DNA of 64,000 bases, taken from Gordonibacter sp034932485 (GTDB lineage Bacteria > Actinomycetota > Coriobacteriia > Coriobacteriales > Eggerthellaceae). The position numbers and the translations under genes are program-made. The notes below the pieces were generated by a model that worked only from the letters and a program-made list of their open reading frames with translations, ran no database searches and was not told where the DNA came from. Location: contig JAYFOQ010000022.1 in NCBI GenBank assembly GCA_034932485.1, forward strand, positions 1 to 64,000, in the 5' to 3' direction. Position 1 is the first letter of the stretch. Each line of letters starts with the position of its first letter. Below are positions 8,211-17,503 of this stretch, in pieces.

Positions 8211-10307
8211 CTACACGTAAAACAAGATATCATTGTACGTGGGAACCGGCCAATGACCGCGATCCGTAATCACTTCCATATCATCGACCACCGCGCGCAA
8301 AGCGTTCATCGTGGGAATAACCTTATTGGCATATTCGCAAGCACGCTCGTGCTGATCGGTAATCTCAAGAGCCCGCTTATGAGCCTTATCAAGCTCTTCG
8401 AGATACGTGTCAATCGCATCAATGCCCGTAAGTAGTTTGCTCAAAAGCGTTTCCTGCTGACGGGTCGGCACCCCGCCGCCTAGCAAAGCTGCTTGCAATG
8501 CCGCCAAATTGCCAGCAACTTCAGCCGCATACGCATTGATAGCAGGCAAAAAAAGACGGCGTACCATGCGCTTCATAACCCGAGCTTCAATGTTCAACAA
8601 CTTGTTGTACTTCTCAAGCTTTACCTCATACCTGCTAAGAACTTCGGCTCTTGAAAGCACACCAAACAGCTCAAATAGCTCGATACTTGCAGGAGCAACG
8701 TAACAAGGCAGGGCATCGGCTGTCGTGCGATTGTTCGCTAACCCACGACGCTCGGCCTCGATGGGCCATTCTTCTCCATAGCCGTTACCGTTAAAGATGA
8801 TACGCTGATGGGCTTTTAGCGAGTCACGAATATAAGCAACCGCCGCCGCTTCAAACGTCTCGCCCGATTTACCCTCCATCGCATCAGCGAAATCCTTCAA
8901 ACTCTTTGCCATCGCGGTATTGAGTACCATATTGGCGTCGGAAAGGTTCACGGCCGATCCCGGCATACGGAACTCAAACTTGTTGCCAGTAAACGCGAAG
9001 GGACTTGTGCGATTACGGTCGGAGTTATCGGCCAAGAAATTAGGCAGAACAGCCACACCTAGATCCATAGCAACACGCTCGGCGCTGAAATACTCATGCT
9101 CGCCAACAAGCGCATCGACTATCGCACCCAATTCGTCCCCAAGAAAGATGGAAATAATGGCCGGAGGCGCCTCGTTCGCACCGAGACGATGATCGTTGCC
9201 CGCCGTAGCGACAGACATGCGCAAAAGCTCCTGGTAATCGTCAACTGCCTGGATAACGCCCGTCAAAAATACGAGGAACCGCAGGTTATCCATGGGTGTG
9301 TCGCCGGGATCAAGCAAGTTGGTTTTACCAGCGGAAAGCGACCAGTTGTTATGCTTACCCGAGCCATTAATACCCTCAAACGGCTTCTCGTGCTGTAGGC
9401 AAACCAACCCGTAGCGCGAAGCTAAAAGGCGCATCTTTTCCATGGTAAGCAGGTTTTCATCGATGGCACGGTTCGCATTGGTGAAGATGGGTGCCAATTC
9501 ATGCTGTGCTGGGGCCACCTCGTTATGCTTGGTGCGCGCTGAAACACCCAGCTTCCACAACTCGTCGTCAAGCTCTTTCATAAACTCGTTAACCGTAGGA
9601 CGAATAGCCCCGAAGTAGTGCTCTTCTAATTCTTGACCTTTACAGGGCGCATAGCCAAACAAGGTGCGGCCACAAAGAATAAGGTCTTGACGCTGTGCGT
9701 AATCTTTCTCAGAAATCAGAAAATACTCCTGCTCTGAACCAACCGTTGCTGTTACGCGACAACGATCGTCGCCGAACAGCTCCAGTACACGATTGGCCTG
9801 TGCGTCAAGAGCACTCATGGAGCGCAACAGCGGCGTTTTCTTGTCAAGGGCCTCACCCGTGTACGAACAAAACGCCGTAGGGATACACAACACTTCGTCT
9901 TTGATAAACGCGTAGCTCGTCGGATCCCAGGCGGTGTACCCACGAGCCTCAAACGTAGCACGTAAGCCGCCCGAGGGGAAACTTGACGCATCGGGCTCTC
10001 CCTTAATAAGTTCTTTGCCGGAAAAACTCATGATGGCGCGTCCATCGCCACACGGATCAAGGAAGCCATCATGTTTTTCAGACGTGATGCCTGTCAACGG
10101 CTGAAACCAATGCGTGAAATGAGTTGCCCCTTTTTCGATAGCCCATTCTTTCATGGCATGCGCTACGACATTGGCAACCTCAATATCAAGTTCTCTTCCT
10201 TCATGAATGGTCTTTAGAAGGCTCTTGTACATAGCCGACGGCAGACGCTCCTGCATCGTATGCTCATTGAACACCATAGATCCGTAGATTTCAGAAACTT
10301 TAGACAT
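8211..10307 (-). CDS. glnN: Glutamine synthetase type III
   Basis: At 698 residues it has the length of the large GSIII class (GSI is about 450). The N-terminal region is rich in GSIII-type residues (VFNEHTMQERLP), then the catalytic core carries FEGINGSGKHNNWS and HRLGANEAPPAI. It makes glutamine from glutamate and ammonia using ATP. It lies 14 bp downstream of the split glutamate synthase genes, giving a complete GS-GOGAT unit. A GAGGAGAGGG Shine-Dalgarno precedes the ATG. No GlnB or adenylyltransferase gene is in the window, so any control would be transcriptional or by feedback. Confidence 0.95.
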   Translation of the reverse strand: MSKVSEIYGSMVFNEHTMQERLPSAMYKSLLKTIHEGRELDIEVANVVAHAMKEWAIEKGATHFTHWFQPLTGITSEKHDGFLDPCGDGRAIMSFSGKELIKGEPDASSFPSGGLRATFEARGYTAWDPTSYAFIKDEVLCIPTAFCSYTGEALDKKTPLLRSMSALDAQANRVLELFGDDRCRVTATVGSEQEYFLISEKDYAQRQDLILCGRTLFGYAPCKGQELEEHYFGAIRPTVNEFMKELDDELWKLGVSARTKHNEVAPAQHELAPIFTNANRAIDENLLTMEKMRLLASRYGLVCLQHEKPFEGINGSGKHNNWSLSAGKTNLLDPGDTPMDNLRFLVFLTGVIQAVDDYQELLRMSVATAGNDHRLGANEAPPAIISIFLGDELGAIVDALVGEHEYFSAERVAMDLGVAVLPNFLADNSDRNRTSPFAFTGNKFEFRMPGSAVNLSDANMVLNTAMAKSLKDFADAMEGKSGETFEAAAVAYIRDSLKAHQRIIFNGNGYGEEWPIEAERRGLANNRTTADALPCYVAPASIELFELFGVLSRAEVLSRYEVKLEKYNKLLNIEARVMKRMVRRLFLPAINAYAAEVAGNLAALQAALLGGGVPTRQQETLLSKLLTGIDAIDTYLEELDKAHKRALEITDQHERACEYANKVIPTMNALRAVVDDMEVITDRGHWPVPTYNDILFYV

Positions 10308-10321
10308 GTGTCACCCTCTCC

Positions 10322-11053
10322 TCAGTTTGCGTACATGCTGGCATAGGGACGTGAATCCGCAGGACGCAGGCGAAAGAAACCCGCTCCTGTCGTTTCAAGG
10401 GGCTCAGCAAGGTCGGAGCCGAAATACTCGTTGTATTCTTCAAGCAGATTATGCAGCAGCGCACAGTCACCCTCATCGACGGGCTCTTGCACCAAACCCG
10501 ACGAAACATCACGCGGATCAAGCGCCTGCTTCAAATAAATAACGCCGCCGTGCATTCCAGTAGCCAAATGACCTCCGGCCCGGCCCAATAAAACTATGAT
10601 GCCACCCGCTAGGTATTCACCTAAAAAATTTCCTGCATCACCACCGATAACAATAGTGGGACGCTGGCTTTCAAACTGTTTCATATGAATGCCAACACGC
10701 CAACCGCAGTCGTCGCGCACAAAAATTTTACCCCCGCGCATGCCGTAGCCCGCCGCATCACCACAGCGACCATGAACTACAATACGACCACCATTCATGG
10801 TGTTGCCTATCTGATCCTGCGCATTTCCAAACACCTCGATATCGCCACCATCCATATAGCACGCCATATCGTTTCCGGGAACTCCATATATTTCAAGGCG
10901 CTTTCCTTCTGGCATACCGCAGCCAAGATAGCGCTGCGCGAAAGCATCGCGAATCTCAACGACATCAGAACACTCAAGAGCTTCACGCACCAACTCGTTC
11001 GCTTCGGTAAAATGTTCTGTACCCAAAGAAACAATCTTCTTGCAGTCTTTCAT
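10322..11053 (-). CDS. Glutamate synthase GXGXG (alpha C-terminal) subunit
   Basis: This 243-residue protein is the stand-alone form of the C-terminal beta-helix domain of glutamate synthase large subunit. It shows repeating Gly-rich coils (GMRGGKIF, GGDAGNFLGEYLAGG, GRAGGHLATGMHGG). In the fused enzyme this domain helps build the channel for ammonia and contacts the FMN domain. The ATG at 11053 overlaps the stop of the upstream oxidoreductase (ATGA) and has AAAGAGG before it, so translation is coupled. A TTG six codons upstream is less likely. Confidence 0.9.
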   Translation of the reverse strand: MKDCKKIVSLGTEHFTEANELVREALECSDVVEIRDAFAQRYLGCGMPEGKRLEIYGVPGNDMACYMDGGDIEVFGNAQDQIGNTMNGGRIVVHGRCGDAAGYGMRGGKIFVRDDCGWRVGIHMKQFESQRPTIVIGGDAGNFLGEYLAGGIIVLLGRAGGHLATGMHGGVIYLKQALDPRDVSSGLVQEPVDEGDCALLHNLLEEYNEYFGSDLAEPLETTGAGFFRLRPADSRPYASMYAN

Positions 11054-12411
11054 CGCTGTGCCTCTTTCCAACCACGACCATCAAGATCAGATGGATAGCA
11101 AGTATGCAAACGTGCCCAACGTTCCTCACGTGGAAACTCGAGATTAAGGGGGGTTTCACCAAAAATATCGCCCGACAGTTTCGAGAGAGGGAAGCTTTGC
11201 TGTATAAGAGCCGTGTATATGCCAGCATTTGCCGGACGGTTGAGCAAAATATAACCAAACAGGCGATCGTCCTTCACAACAAACTTCGCATAAGACTCGT
11301 CAGAACAGAACACCTTTATCTCATAGCCCCCGTCTGTGGGTGGATTTATAATCCCCGCCGTAAGCAGAGATACATCGAAGAAATCGACGGCATTCACGCC
11401 AAAGTTACCTTCGAAGGGTACCGCCTTCGTCGAGCCAGCCATAAACAAACCGGCGCACTTCCCCTGCCTTACCGCATTAGGCCAAAGCGCGAGAGGGCGG
11501 CGTGACCCATCCAACGTATCAATCACCTGCGTCACATCGCCTGCAGCATAAAGATTAGGAGCGCTTGTTTGCATATCGGTACCGCACACAATACCTTTTT
11601 CGCAGGCAACACCAGCATCAAGAGCAAGTGCCATATTCGGTCGCACACCAACAGCAGCAACCACTACGTCACACGTAACCATCTGGCCGTTCGTAAGACG
11701 TACTTCATTAATGCAGTTATCGTCACCCAGCATTTCGCTAGCCGAGATACCCGGCATACACACGATGCCACGCTGCTCAAGAAGCTGACGAAGTATTTCT
11801 GCGCCCTGATCGTCTAATACGGCGGGCAAAATACGTGGCGCAAGCTCAAGCACCAGCACTTCGTCGACATGATCACGCAATGATTCAGCTGCCTTCAAGC
11901 CAATAAGGCCGGCACCCACCACCACAACTCGACATGTTCGCTTTTGCTCACGCGCCCGATCACGTGCTACAAAAACCGCCTGCTCTAGCGCTTTCGCGTC
12001 GTCGAGCGTAATAAAGGTGTACACGTTTCGCTTGTCCGCCAACCCTTCAATGGGAGGCACAAACGGAATGCTTCCTGTGGCTAAGAGGCACTTCCCATAG
12101 GCTAGCACGTCTCCATTCTTCAGCGTAACGCGCTGGGTGCGAGCATCGAGCGCAACCGCTTCATACTCCTCCCCAAGCAAAGCATCAATTTGGTTTGCTT
12201 CGTAAAACCCTTCGGGCTTAAGACTCATATTGTCTTCGGTGGTCTTACCTTCAATAAGGTAAGAAATGAGAGGGCGTCCGTAAGCAGCATACGGTTCGCG
12301 ACTTACCACCGCGATGCGTGCCTGAGGGTCGTTTGCCCGAAGATATTCTGCAGCAGTGACACCTGCCGCCGAGTTTCCAACAACAACGTAGTCTTTTTCA
12401 AGAACAGCCAT
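11050..12411 (-). CDS. FAD/NAD(P)-dependent oxidoreductase of the split glutamate synthase
   Basis: This is a 453-residue two-dinucleotide-domain flavoprotein. The FAD motif GNSAAGVTAAEYLR is at residue 12 and the NAD(P) motif VVVGAGLIGLKAAESL at about 166. It ends with a dimerisation-like region. It resembles nitrite reductase/NADH oxidase-type flavoproteins. Between the ferredoxin and GXGXG genes, it should pass electrons from NAD(P)H to the iron-sulfur protein and synthase core, replacing the classical GltD subunit. It overlaps the next gene by 4 bp and starts 4 bp after the ferredoxin stop. Confidence 0.87.
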   Translation of the reverse strand: MAVLEKDYVVVGNSAAGVTAAEYLRANDPQARIAVVSREPYAAYGRPLISYLIEGKTTEDNMSLKPEGFYEANQIDALLGEEYEAVALDARTQRVTLKNGDVLAYGKCLLATGSIPFVPPIEGLADKRNVYTFITLDDAKALEQAVFVARDRAREQKRTCRVVVVGAGLIGLKAAESLRDHVDEVLVLELAPRILPAVLDDQGAEILRQLLEQRGIVCMPGISASEMLGDDNCINEVRLTNGQMVTCDVVVAAVGVRPNMALALDAGVACEKGIVCGTDMQTSAPNLYAAGDVTQVIDTLDGSRRPLALWPNAVRQGKCAGLFMAGSTKAVPFEGNFGVNAVDFFDVSLLTAGIINPPTDGGYEIKVFCSDESYAKFVVKDDRLFGYILLNRPANAGIYTALIQQSFPLSKLSGDIFGETPLNLEFPREERWARLHTCYPSDLDGRGWKEAQR

Positions 12412-12415
12412 ATTA

Positions 12416-12883
12416 CTAACACTCGCTTTCCACGTATATGAGCGCGCGGTTTGGACAAGCTTTTACACAGCTTGGCTCCCCCGGCTCGCCCAACGAAGCA
12501 CCGCACAAGTCGCATTTGCACGCAAGTGCCTTAAGGCCTACTTCCTCAACGCGAACACAGCCAAACGGACACAGCGAGACGCACGTTCGGCACCCAACAC
12601 ACTTTTCTGGATTCGAGGTCACAACCCCGGTATGAGGGTTTTTGGTCATAGCCCCGGAAATGCACCCCTCAACACACAGTGGTTCAGCACAATGACGGCA
12701 ATTTATCGCAAGAGACAGTTTTTTATCGCCCTCTACGCGCACCCGGTTGTGCAATTCGGAACCTTCTGCCTTGAATGCAATCACTGCGTTTTTACTGGGC
12801 GAGTGGAATGCTTTGCAGGCCACTTCGCAGCGCTTACAGTCGATACACCAAGCCTCTATCGCATAAATTCGCTTCACAACCAT
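12416..12883 (-). CDS. 4Fe-4S ferredoxin-type electron-transfer subunit
   Basis: A 155-residue protein with clusters of cysteines in ferredoxin spacing (CIDCKRCEVAC near the start, CRHCAEPLCVEGC, CVGCRTCVSLCPFGC and CKCDLCG). This is the DMSO-reductase-subunit-B/HycB type of polyferredoxin that binds up to four clusters. It lies between the synthase core and the flavoprotein and should connect them. The ATG at 12883 overlaps the preceding TGA (TGATG) and has AGGAG 4 nt upstream. A GTG immediately before is possible. Confidence 0.9.
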   Translation of the reverse strand: MVVKRIYAIEAWCIDCKRCEVACKAFHSPSKNAVIAFKAEGSELHNRVRVEGDKKLSLAINCRHCAEPLCVEGCISGAMTKNPHTGVVTSNPEKCVGCRTCVSLCPFGCVRVEEVGLKALACKCDLCGASLGEPGEPSCVKACPNRALIYVESEC

Positions 12884-14388
12884 CACGCTCCTGCATACTT
12901 CACACCGAGGATGTCTAGCTCCATCTCGTTCAGCCCCACCGCGCGCAACATCAGGCGATTACCCCTTAGGCTATCGATGGCGTTGATACCCATACCACCC
13001 ATCATTTCTTGTATCTCGTGGTTCCAGGCACGCATGAGGTTTACCACACGCTCGGCACCAATTTCCGGATTAAGTCGTTTCGTCAACTCGGGCATTTGCG
13101 TAGCAATACCCCAGTTGCACTTGCCCGAGGTACAATCTTGGCACTGATGACAACCGAGTGCGATCAAAGCGGCCGTTGCGCTGTAGACCGCATCGGCACC
13201 CAACGCCACCGCTCGCACCACATCGGCAGAAGAACGCATCGTGCCCGACGCAACGAGGCTCACCTTCGATCGAATACCTTCGTCGCGCAATCGCTGATCG
13301 ACTGCTGCAAGCGCAAGCTCGATGGGTATACCTACGTTATCGCGTATGCGCGTGGGTGCAGCACCCGTTCCACCTCTGAAGCCGTCAAGAACAATAACGT
13401 CGGCACCGGCACGTGCAATACCACTCGCAATAGCAGCGACGTTGTGAACAGCAGCAATCTTCACCGCTACCGGCTTGGTGTAAAGCGTTGCTTCTTTGAG
13501 TGAGAAAATAAGCTGTCGCAAATCTTCGATAGAGTAGATGTCGTGATGAGGAGCTGGCGATATAGCATCGGTTCCTTGCGGAATCATGCGCGTTTTCGAA
13601 ACCTCTTCATTAATCTTCTCGCCGGGAAGGTGGCCGCCAATACCCGGTTTTGCGCCTTGGCCAATTTTGATCTCAATCATGGAACCAGCATTGAGATAGT
13701 GCATATCTACGCCAAAACGCCCCGATGCCACCTGCACCACCGTATGGTCTTTGTACTGCTCGAGGTCACGATGCAGGCCACCTTCGCCCGTATTGAAATA
13801 GGTTCCCAACTCTTGCGCAGCCATAGCAAGGCTCTTCTGTGCGTTCAGGGAAATAGAGCCAAAACTCATTGCCGAAAACATAACGGGAACATCAAGCTTC
13901 AACTGGGGCGGCATCTTCGTCACTATGATACCTTCGCGCTCGTTCACCTTAATAACCTCGGGACGGCTGCCCAACAGCACCCGTGTTTCCATAGGCTCAC
14001 GCAAAGGATCGATAGAGGGGTTGGTAACCTGACTTGCATTAAGCAGTAAGTGATCCCAATAGATGGGGTAATGCTGAGGGTTTCCCATGGATGAGAGCAG
14101 CACCGCACCCGTCTGCGCCTGCTTGGCAATATCTTGCATGGCACCAAGGGTCCAGTTATTCGACCCGTTTCCCACTTGCGGCCAGGTGGTTATAGCAAGG
14201 GCTTGGGTGGGACACATAACTACACAACGTTGGCAGTTCACGCACTTCTTGTGTTCGGCCCTCACGTTGCCTGACTTTTCGTCAACCGTATGGACCTCAT
14301 TAGCGCACGAACGCTCGCACACCCCACACGAAATGCACTGTTCTTGATCGCGAAGTACCTTGTAGCGAGGCAATAGGTAATCGAGCAT
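12883..14388 (-). CDS. Glutamate synthase FMN/Fe-S core domain protein
   Basis: This 501-residue protein begins with an 8-Fe ferredoxin region (CISCGVCERSC, CVNCQRCVVMC). The FMN-binding glutamate synthase barrel follows, with the family's VMFSAMSFGSIS, GEGGLHRDLEQY and KIGQGAKPGIGGHLPG. A cysteine cluster at CHQCQDCTSGKC binds the Fe-S centre. It converts 2-oxoglutarate and ammonia to glutamate. The ATG at 14388 has GGAGGTG upstream and follows the amidotransferase stop by 4 bp. An 83-residue upstream extension in the same frame is antisense-like and not used. Confidence 0.93.
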   Translation of the reverse strand: MLDYLLPRYKVLRDQEQCISCGVCERSCANEVHTVDEKSGNVRAEHKKCVNCQRCVVMCPTQALAITTWPQVGNGSNNWTLGAMQDIAKQAQTGAVLLSSMGNPQHYPIYWDHLLLNASQVTNPSIDPLREPMETRVLLGSRPEVIKVNEREGIIVTKMPPQLKLDVPVMFSAMSFGSISLNAQKSLAMAAQELGTYFNTGEGGLHRDLEQYKDHTVVQVASGRFGVDMHYLNAGSMIEIKIGQGAKPGIGGHLPGEKINEEVSKTRMIPQGTDAISPAPHHDIYSIEDLRQLIFSLKEATLYTKPVAVKIAAVHNVAAIASGIARAGADVIVLDGFRGGTGAAPTRIRDNVGIPIELALAAVDQRLRDEGIRSKVSLVASGTMRSSADVVRAVALGADAVYSATAALIALGCHQCQDCTSGKCNWGIATQMPELTKRLNPEIGAERVVNLMRAWNHEIQEMMGGMGINAIDSLRGNRLMLRAVGLNEMELDILGVKYAGA

Positions 14389-14392
14389 AACC

Positions 14393-15595
14393 TTACACCT
14401 CCCTCTTCTTCTCGACGGGCAACACGCCGGTAAAACTTGCATGCGGCTTTTCTTTTGCTGGTTGGTTTTCTGGCTCCTCTTGCGCCTTGCGAGCTGCAAC
14501 CTTATCGAGCTGTACGACAAACGGTTTTCCTCCGTCAATAGCGCGTACATTCTCGACGTCGGGGCATACAACCTCGATAGCCGCCTGTTCGCTAGCCAGA
14601 TAAACCATACTGCCCTTTTCGCCAACCATAAGAGCACGTAGTTTTAGGCGGTCGTTCAAAGCGAGAAGACCCTCATCGGAACCCAAAATGACCGACATTG
14701 GCCCGTTCACCAAAGCGCTGGAGTAGACACAACGCAAAGCCGTTTCAAACGCCGCGCGGTCAGGATTCATGCGATCGATATCATCCCATGCAGGCGCTGT
14801 CATAATGTGCGCCGCCAGCTCCTGCGAAAATCCATGGCGTCGAATAAGCAAATCGAACAGATATGTTATAACTTCAGTATCGGTCATGAGGGTGCAGTCG
14901 TAACCAAACTGCTCGACATAACGACGGTTTGCGTCGTAACTCGAAATTTCCCCATTGTGAACAATAGACCAGTTCAAGAGCGTAAAAGGATGTGCGCCAC
15001 CCCACCATCCGGGCGTATTAGTGGGAAAGCGCCCATGAGCCGTCCACGCCCACGCATCGTAGTTGTCTATGCAATAAAACGCGCCTATGTCCTCCGGATA
15101 ACCCACTCCTTTGAAGGCACCCATATTCTTGCCCGAAGAGGCCACAAACGCTCCCGGTATCGATGAGTTGATGTGGAACACATGCTGCATCGTGTACTCG
15201 GCCTCATCAAGTCCACTCATATTGAGCCTAATAGGATGCGGGGCAACGAAGTAGCGCCAGATATCCGGCGGGCTTTGAATAGTTTTCACCGATTCGGTGG
15301 GAATGCGTTCCTGCTTCTCGCTCATAAAGTGCTGATCGAGATAGGCTTCAGTGGCGCGTCGTGCATCCTTGCTTTCATACATGATATGAAAAGCATACAG
15401 TTCGGCGAATTCAGGATAGATGCCATAGGCCGCGAAGCCTCCGCCTAAACCGTTGCTTCGATCATGCATGAGCGCGATTGACTTTAGAATATCGCTTCCG
15501 TCATGACGTGCGCCACTTTTGTCCATGATGCCTGCTATAGCGCATCCAGACGGAATTCTGACGTCGCCTTCTCTTATACCTTTCCCCTGTAGCAT
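14393..15595 (-). CDS. Class II glutamine amidotransferase subunit of split glutamate synthase
   Basis: This 400-residue GATase hydrolyses glutamine to feed ammonia to the synthase core encoded 4 bp downstream. Family motifs include AAYGIYPE, WTAHGRFPTN, HNGEISSYDANRRY and MTDTEVITYLFD. The nucleophile region is SGCAIAGIMDKSG, placing the catalytic Cys at residue 18 rather than 1 or 2, so a 17-residue leader would have to be removed, as in PurF-type precursors. The ATG has AAAGGAA upstream. It is the first gene of the nitrogen operon. Confidence 0.88.
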   Translation of the reverse strand: MLQGKGIREGDVRIPSGCAIAGIMDKSGARHDGSDILKSIALMHDRSNGLGGGFAAYGIYPEFAELYAFHIMYESKDARRATEAYLDQHFMSEKQERIPTESVKTIQSPPDIWRYFVAPHPIRLNMSGLDEAEYTMQHVFHINSSIPGAFVASSGKNMGAFKGVGYPEDIGAFYCIDNYDAWAWTAHGRFPTNTPGWWGGAHPFTLLNWSIVHNGEISSYDANRRYVEQFGYDCTLMTDTEVITYLFDLLIRRHGFSQELAAHIMTAPAWDDIDRMNPDRAAFETALRCVYSSALVNGPMSVILGSDEGLLALNDRLKLRALMVGEKGSMVYLASEQAAIEVVCPDVENVRAIDGGKPFVVQLDKVAARKAQEEPENQPAKEKPHASFTGVLPVEKKREV

Positions 15596-15715
15596 GGGGG
15601 TTCCTTTCGTCTTGCGGTATTTCGCGAAAGATGCGAAGCCAATTGCTTCCTCAGCCGCCGCATTCCCGCGCGGAGGTCCGAGTCAGCGCAGATTAGGCGT
15701 TGGCAAAGAAGAATT

Positions 15716-15763
15716 AGTTCGCATCCTTATATGAGTGTACGAAAGGAATGTTTCCTACATTCC
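15716..15763 (-). promoter_or_regulatory. Putative promoter and operator of the glutamate synthase operon
   Basis: GGAATGT (15745-15751) and ACATTCC (15757-15763) form a 7-bp inverted repeat that would cover the -35 region of a minus-strand promoter with TATAAG as -10. A leader of about 120 nt follows before the first ATG and contains several short hairpins. It matches no riboswitch that I recognise. Confidence 0.35.
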
Positions 15764-15972
15764 GCCATTGCGTTTCAATCGTGTTTCAAGATGAAATAGC
15801 TGGCCTATTCTTAAAGCAAATATTAGGATTACATTAAAGAGTACACCGCAAAGCATTGCATCTGTTGCATCTATTGTGACGCTAACGCTGCATCCAAGAT
15901 ATTGCTAGTGCTGCATGGTCGTGGTGAGCGTAGCGTATAGAGGCTCGAAACGGCGACCCTCTTTTTATCTCT

Positions 15973-16683
15973 TTATTCTCTTGACGGCCGAACACTCAGT
16001 TTTACCTGAATCATGTTCATCAGCTCGAGGGCGCCGGCCTCGATGGCGGCACGGTCGCTGCGTGCGTACTCGTTTTCACAGGCGAGCCAGTCAGCCCACG
16101 CCTGCTTATAACACTGCATCGCACATATTTTATCGACGGTTACCGCTGGAGATTTTTCGAAGAGCTTACGCCACCAATTAATCGTACGAATGTAGTCCAT
16201 CTGCTCAGGTGTCCATGACGCGGAGAAAATGTGCATCATATCGTCATCGAGCTCGCGCACCAAACCAGGAAAAGACAGCAGGATACAACCATAGGGTTTC
16301 ACGTAACGCGCAAGAGCGTCGATTACACCCTCTTCGCGACCAAAGTAGTTATACGAATCGAGACAGAAAAGTGCATCGAAGTAATGCTTGGGGAAAGGGA
16401 TATGGGGAGCATTGGCCTGTATCGCTTCGATGCGGCTCCCAAAATCAAAGAGATCAAAGCGCTCTCGGTTTTGTTCGGGCGTATTCCACGAATCGATGCC
16501 GTAAAGGCGTCCGGGGCAATAGGCCGCCGCAGCCAAAGTTGACAAACCCGTCCCACAGCCCAAATCACAGATCCGAGCATCAGGTTCGATCGGTAATGAG
16601 TCGCGACAGAGTTCATCGAACATGAGTAAAACGTTGGGGCCCATTAAGTTTTCGCGGACAAAATCGCCAGTAAATATAGTCAT
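15973..16683 (-). CDS. Class I SAM-dependent methyltransferase
   Basis: This 236-residue protein has methyltransferase motif I CDLGCGTGLSTLA at about residue 38. A motif II acidic region (YGIDSW) and the post-motif FDALFCLDSYNYFG follow. The substrate is not evident. The fold and the FGREEGVIDALARYVKPYG segment resemble small-molecule methyltransferases of the ubiE/zinc-sensor-associated type. The ATG at 16683 has AAGGA 7 nt upstream, and the longer in-frame start at 16740 lacks one. It is a single gene upstream of the nitrogen operon and separated from it by 377 bp. Confidence 0.85.
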   Translation of the reverse strand: MTIFTGDFVRENLMGPNVLLMFDELCRDSLPIEPDARICDLGCGTGLSTLAAAAYCPGRLYGIDSWNTPEQNRERFDLFDFGSRIEAIQANAPHIPFPKHYFDALFCLDSYNYFGREEGVIDALARYVKPYGCILLSFPGLVRELDDDMMHIFSASWTPEQMDYIRTINWWRKLFEKSPAVTVDKICAMQCYKQAWADWLACENEYARSDRAAIEAGALELMNMIQVKLSVRPSRE

Positions 16684-16760
16684 GATAATATCCTTCAGCA
16701 GGGGTGGTTGTCTTAAGCATTTAGGAGAGATTACGCGCATCTCGCGCGTATGCTTACGCT

Positions 16761-16837
16761 AGCTCGTTCTAAACATTCAGTCTCAGCTGAATAAAACGAG
16801 CTCTCATGAGCTATGAAATAGGCTCGCAAAGCGAGCC
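16761..16837. repeat. Nested inverted repeats downstream of a pseudogene region
   Basis: AGCTCGTT (16761-16768) pairs with AACGAGCT (16795-16802), enclosing ATTCAG/CTGAAT (16775-16780/16787-16792). A separate GGCTCGC-aaa-GCGAGCC hairpin follows at 16821-16837. No U tract adjoins either, so a role in termination is uncertain. Confidence 0.4.
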
Positions 16838-16927
16838 AGTACTAGGTATTAAGTATTAGCCCAGTACAACAATTGGCGCAATGACCAAAAAGACATCCCC
16901 TTAAAGGATTTAGGTTCAACAACACTT

Positions 16928-17080
16928 CTAGACTAGCAAATATCCGAAAGCTGCGCAAGAAAAAGTATAGCTCTCCTTAGCATAGAACGCTTCCCTAGCC
17001 ATAACCTCTGCGGATTCAACCGTAAGCTTCACGTCTTCGGCAACTTCATAACCGTCAGGAACGCCAGGATTGTGAGATAC
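16928..17080 (-). pseudogene. Remnant of a SpaA/Cna-B surface-protein domain
   Basis: A 50-codon minus-strand stretch ends in TAG and has no start. It reads PDGYEVAEDVKLTVESAEV, closely like the closing strand of the SpaA repeats in the adhesin at 56379-59894 (PAGYEIAEDVKFTVEATGD). It lies in the otherwise empty 450-bp gap between the methyltransferase and the TfoX-domain gene. The call rests on this short similarity. Confidence 0.45.
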
Positions 17081-17191
17081 TGAACAAACGATAGATCTAG
17101 ACAAGTAATAATTTTGGTGGCTCTGCCTGAACTTAAGAAAGCTCTGTTCAAAGGAAGAGATCAGGCAGCTTTGGCGACAGAAGGGTGAAGT

Positions 17192-17503
17192 ATGGCATCA
17201 ACTAATGAGTATTTGGAATACGTTCTTGATCTTCTAGGAAGCGTTGACGGCATACGCCACCGCAAGATGATGGGCGAGTATGTTCTTTATTGCCGTGACA
17301 AGGTGTTCGGAGGCATCTACGATGATCGTTTTTTAATCAAGACTACCGATTCTGTAAAAGAATTGCTCTTTGATGCTCCTCAGCAACTGAACTACAAAGG
17401 TGGAACACTGATGACATTGGTTACTTCGGAGGATCAAACCTTGATTGCCCACGTGGTAACCACTATGTGGGCGGAACTTCCTATGCCAAAGAAAAGGCGC
17501 TAG
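17192..17503 (+). CDS. TfoX N-terminal-domain protein
   Basis: A 103-residue protein matching the TfoX/Sxy N-terminal domain throughout: GIRHRKMMGEYVLYCRDKVFGGIYDDRFLIK, given here in part only as RKMMGEYVLY and VFGGIYDDRFL. Proteins with this domain alone are widespread and their function is mostly unknown; in gamma-proteobacteria the full-length protein activates competence genes. AAGGGTGAAG precedes the ATG. Its 3' end overlaps the tail of the IS3 remnant on the other strand by 23 bp, so an insertion or deletion event reached the gene end. Confidence 0.8.
   Translation: MASTNEYLEYVLDLLGSVDGIRHRKMMGEYVLYCRDKVFGGIYDDRFLIKTTDSVKELLFDAPQQLNYKGGTLMTLVTSEDQTLIAHVVTTMWAELPMPKKRR

Noticed and set aside
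12632..13147. Plus-strand frame of 171 codons opposite the ferredoxin and synthase genes
   Set aside because: Antisense to genes with clear iron-sulfur and FMN motifs.
15596..15744. Glutamine riboswitch in the leader of the glutamate synthase operon
   Set aside because: The leader is structured, but I could not match it to the known glutamine-binding motifs.
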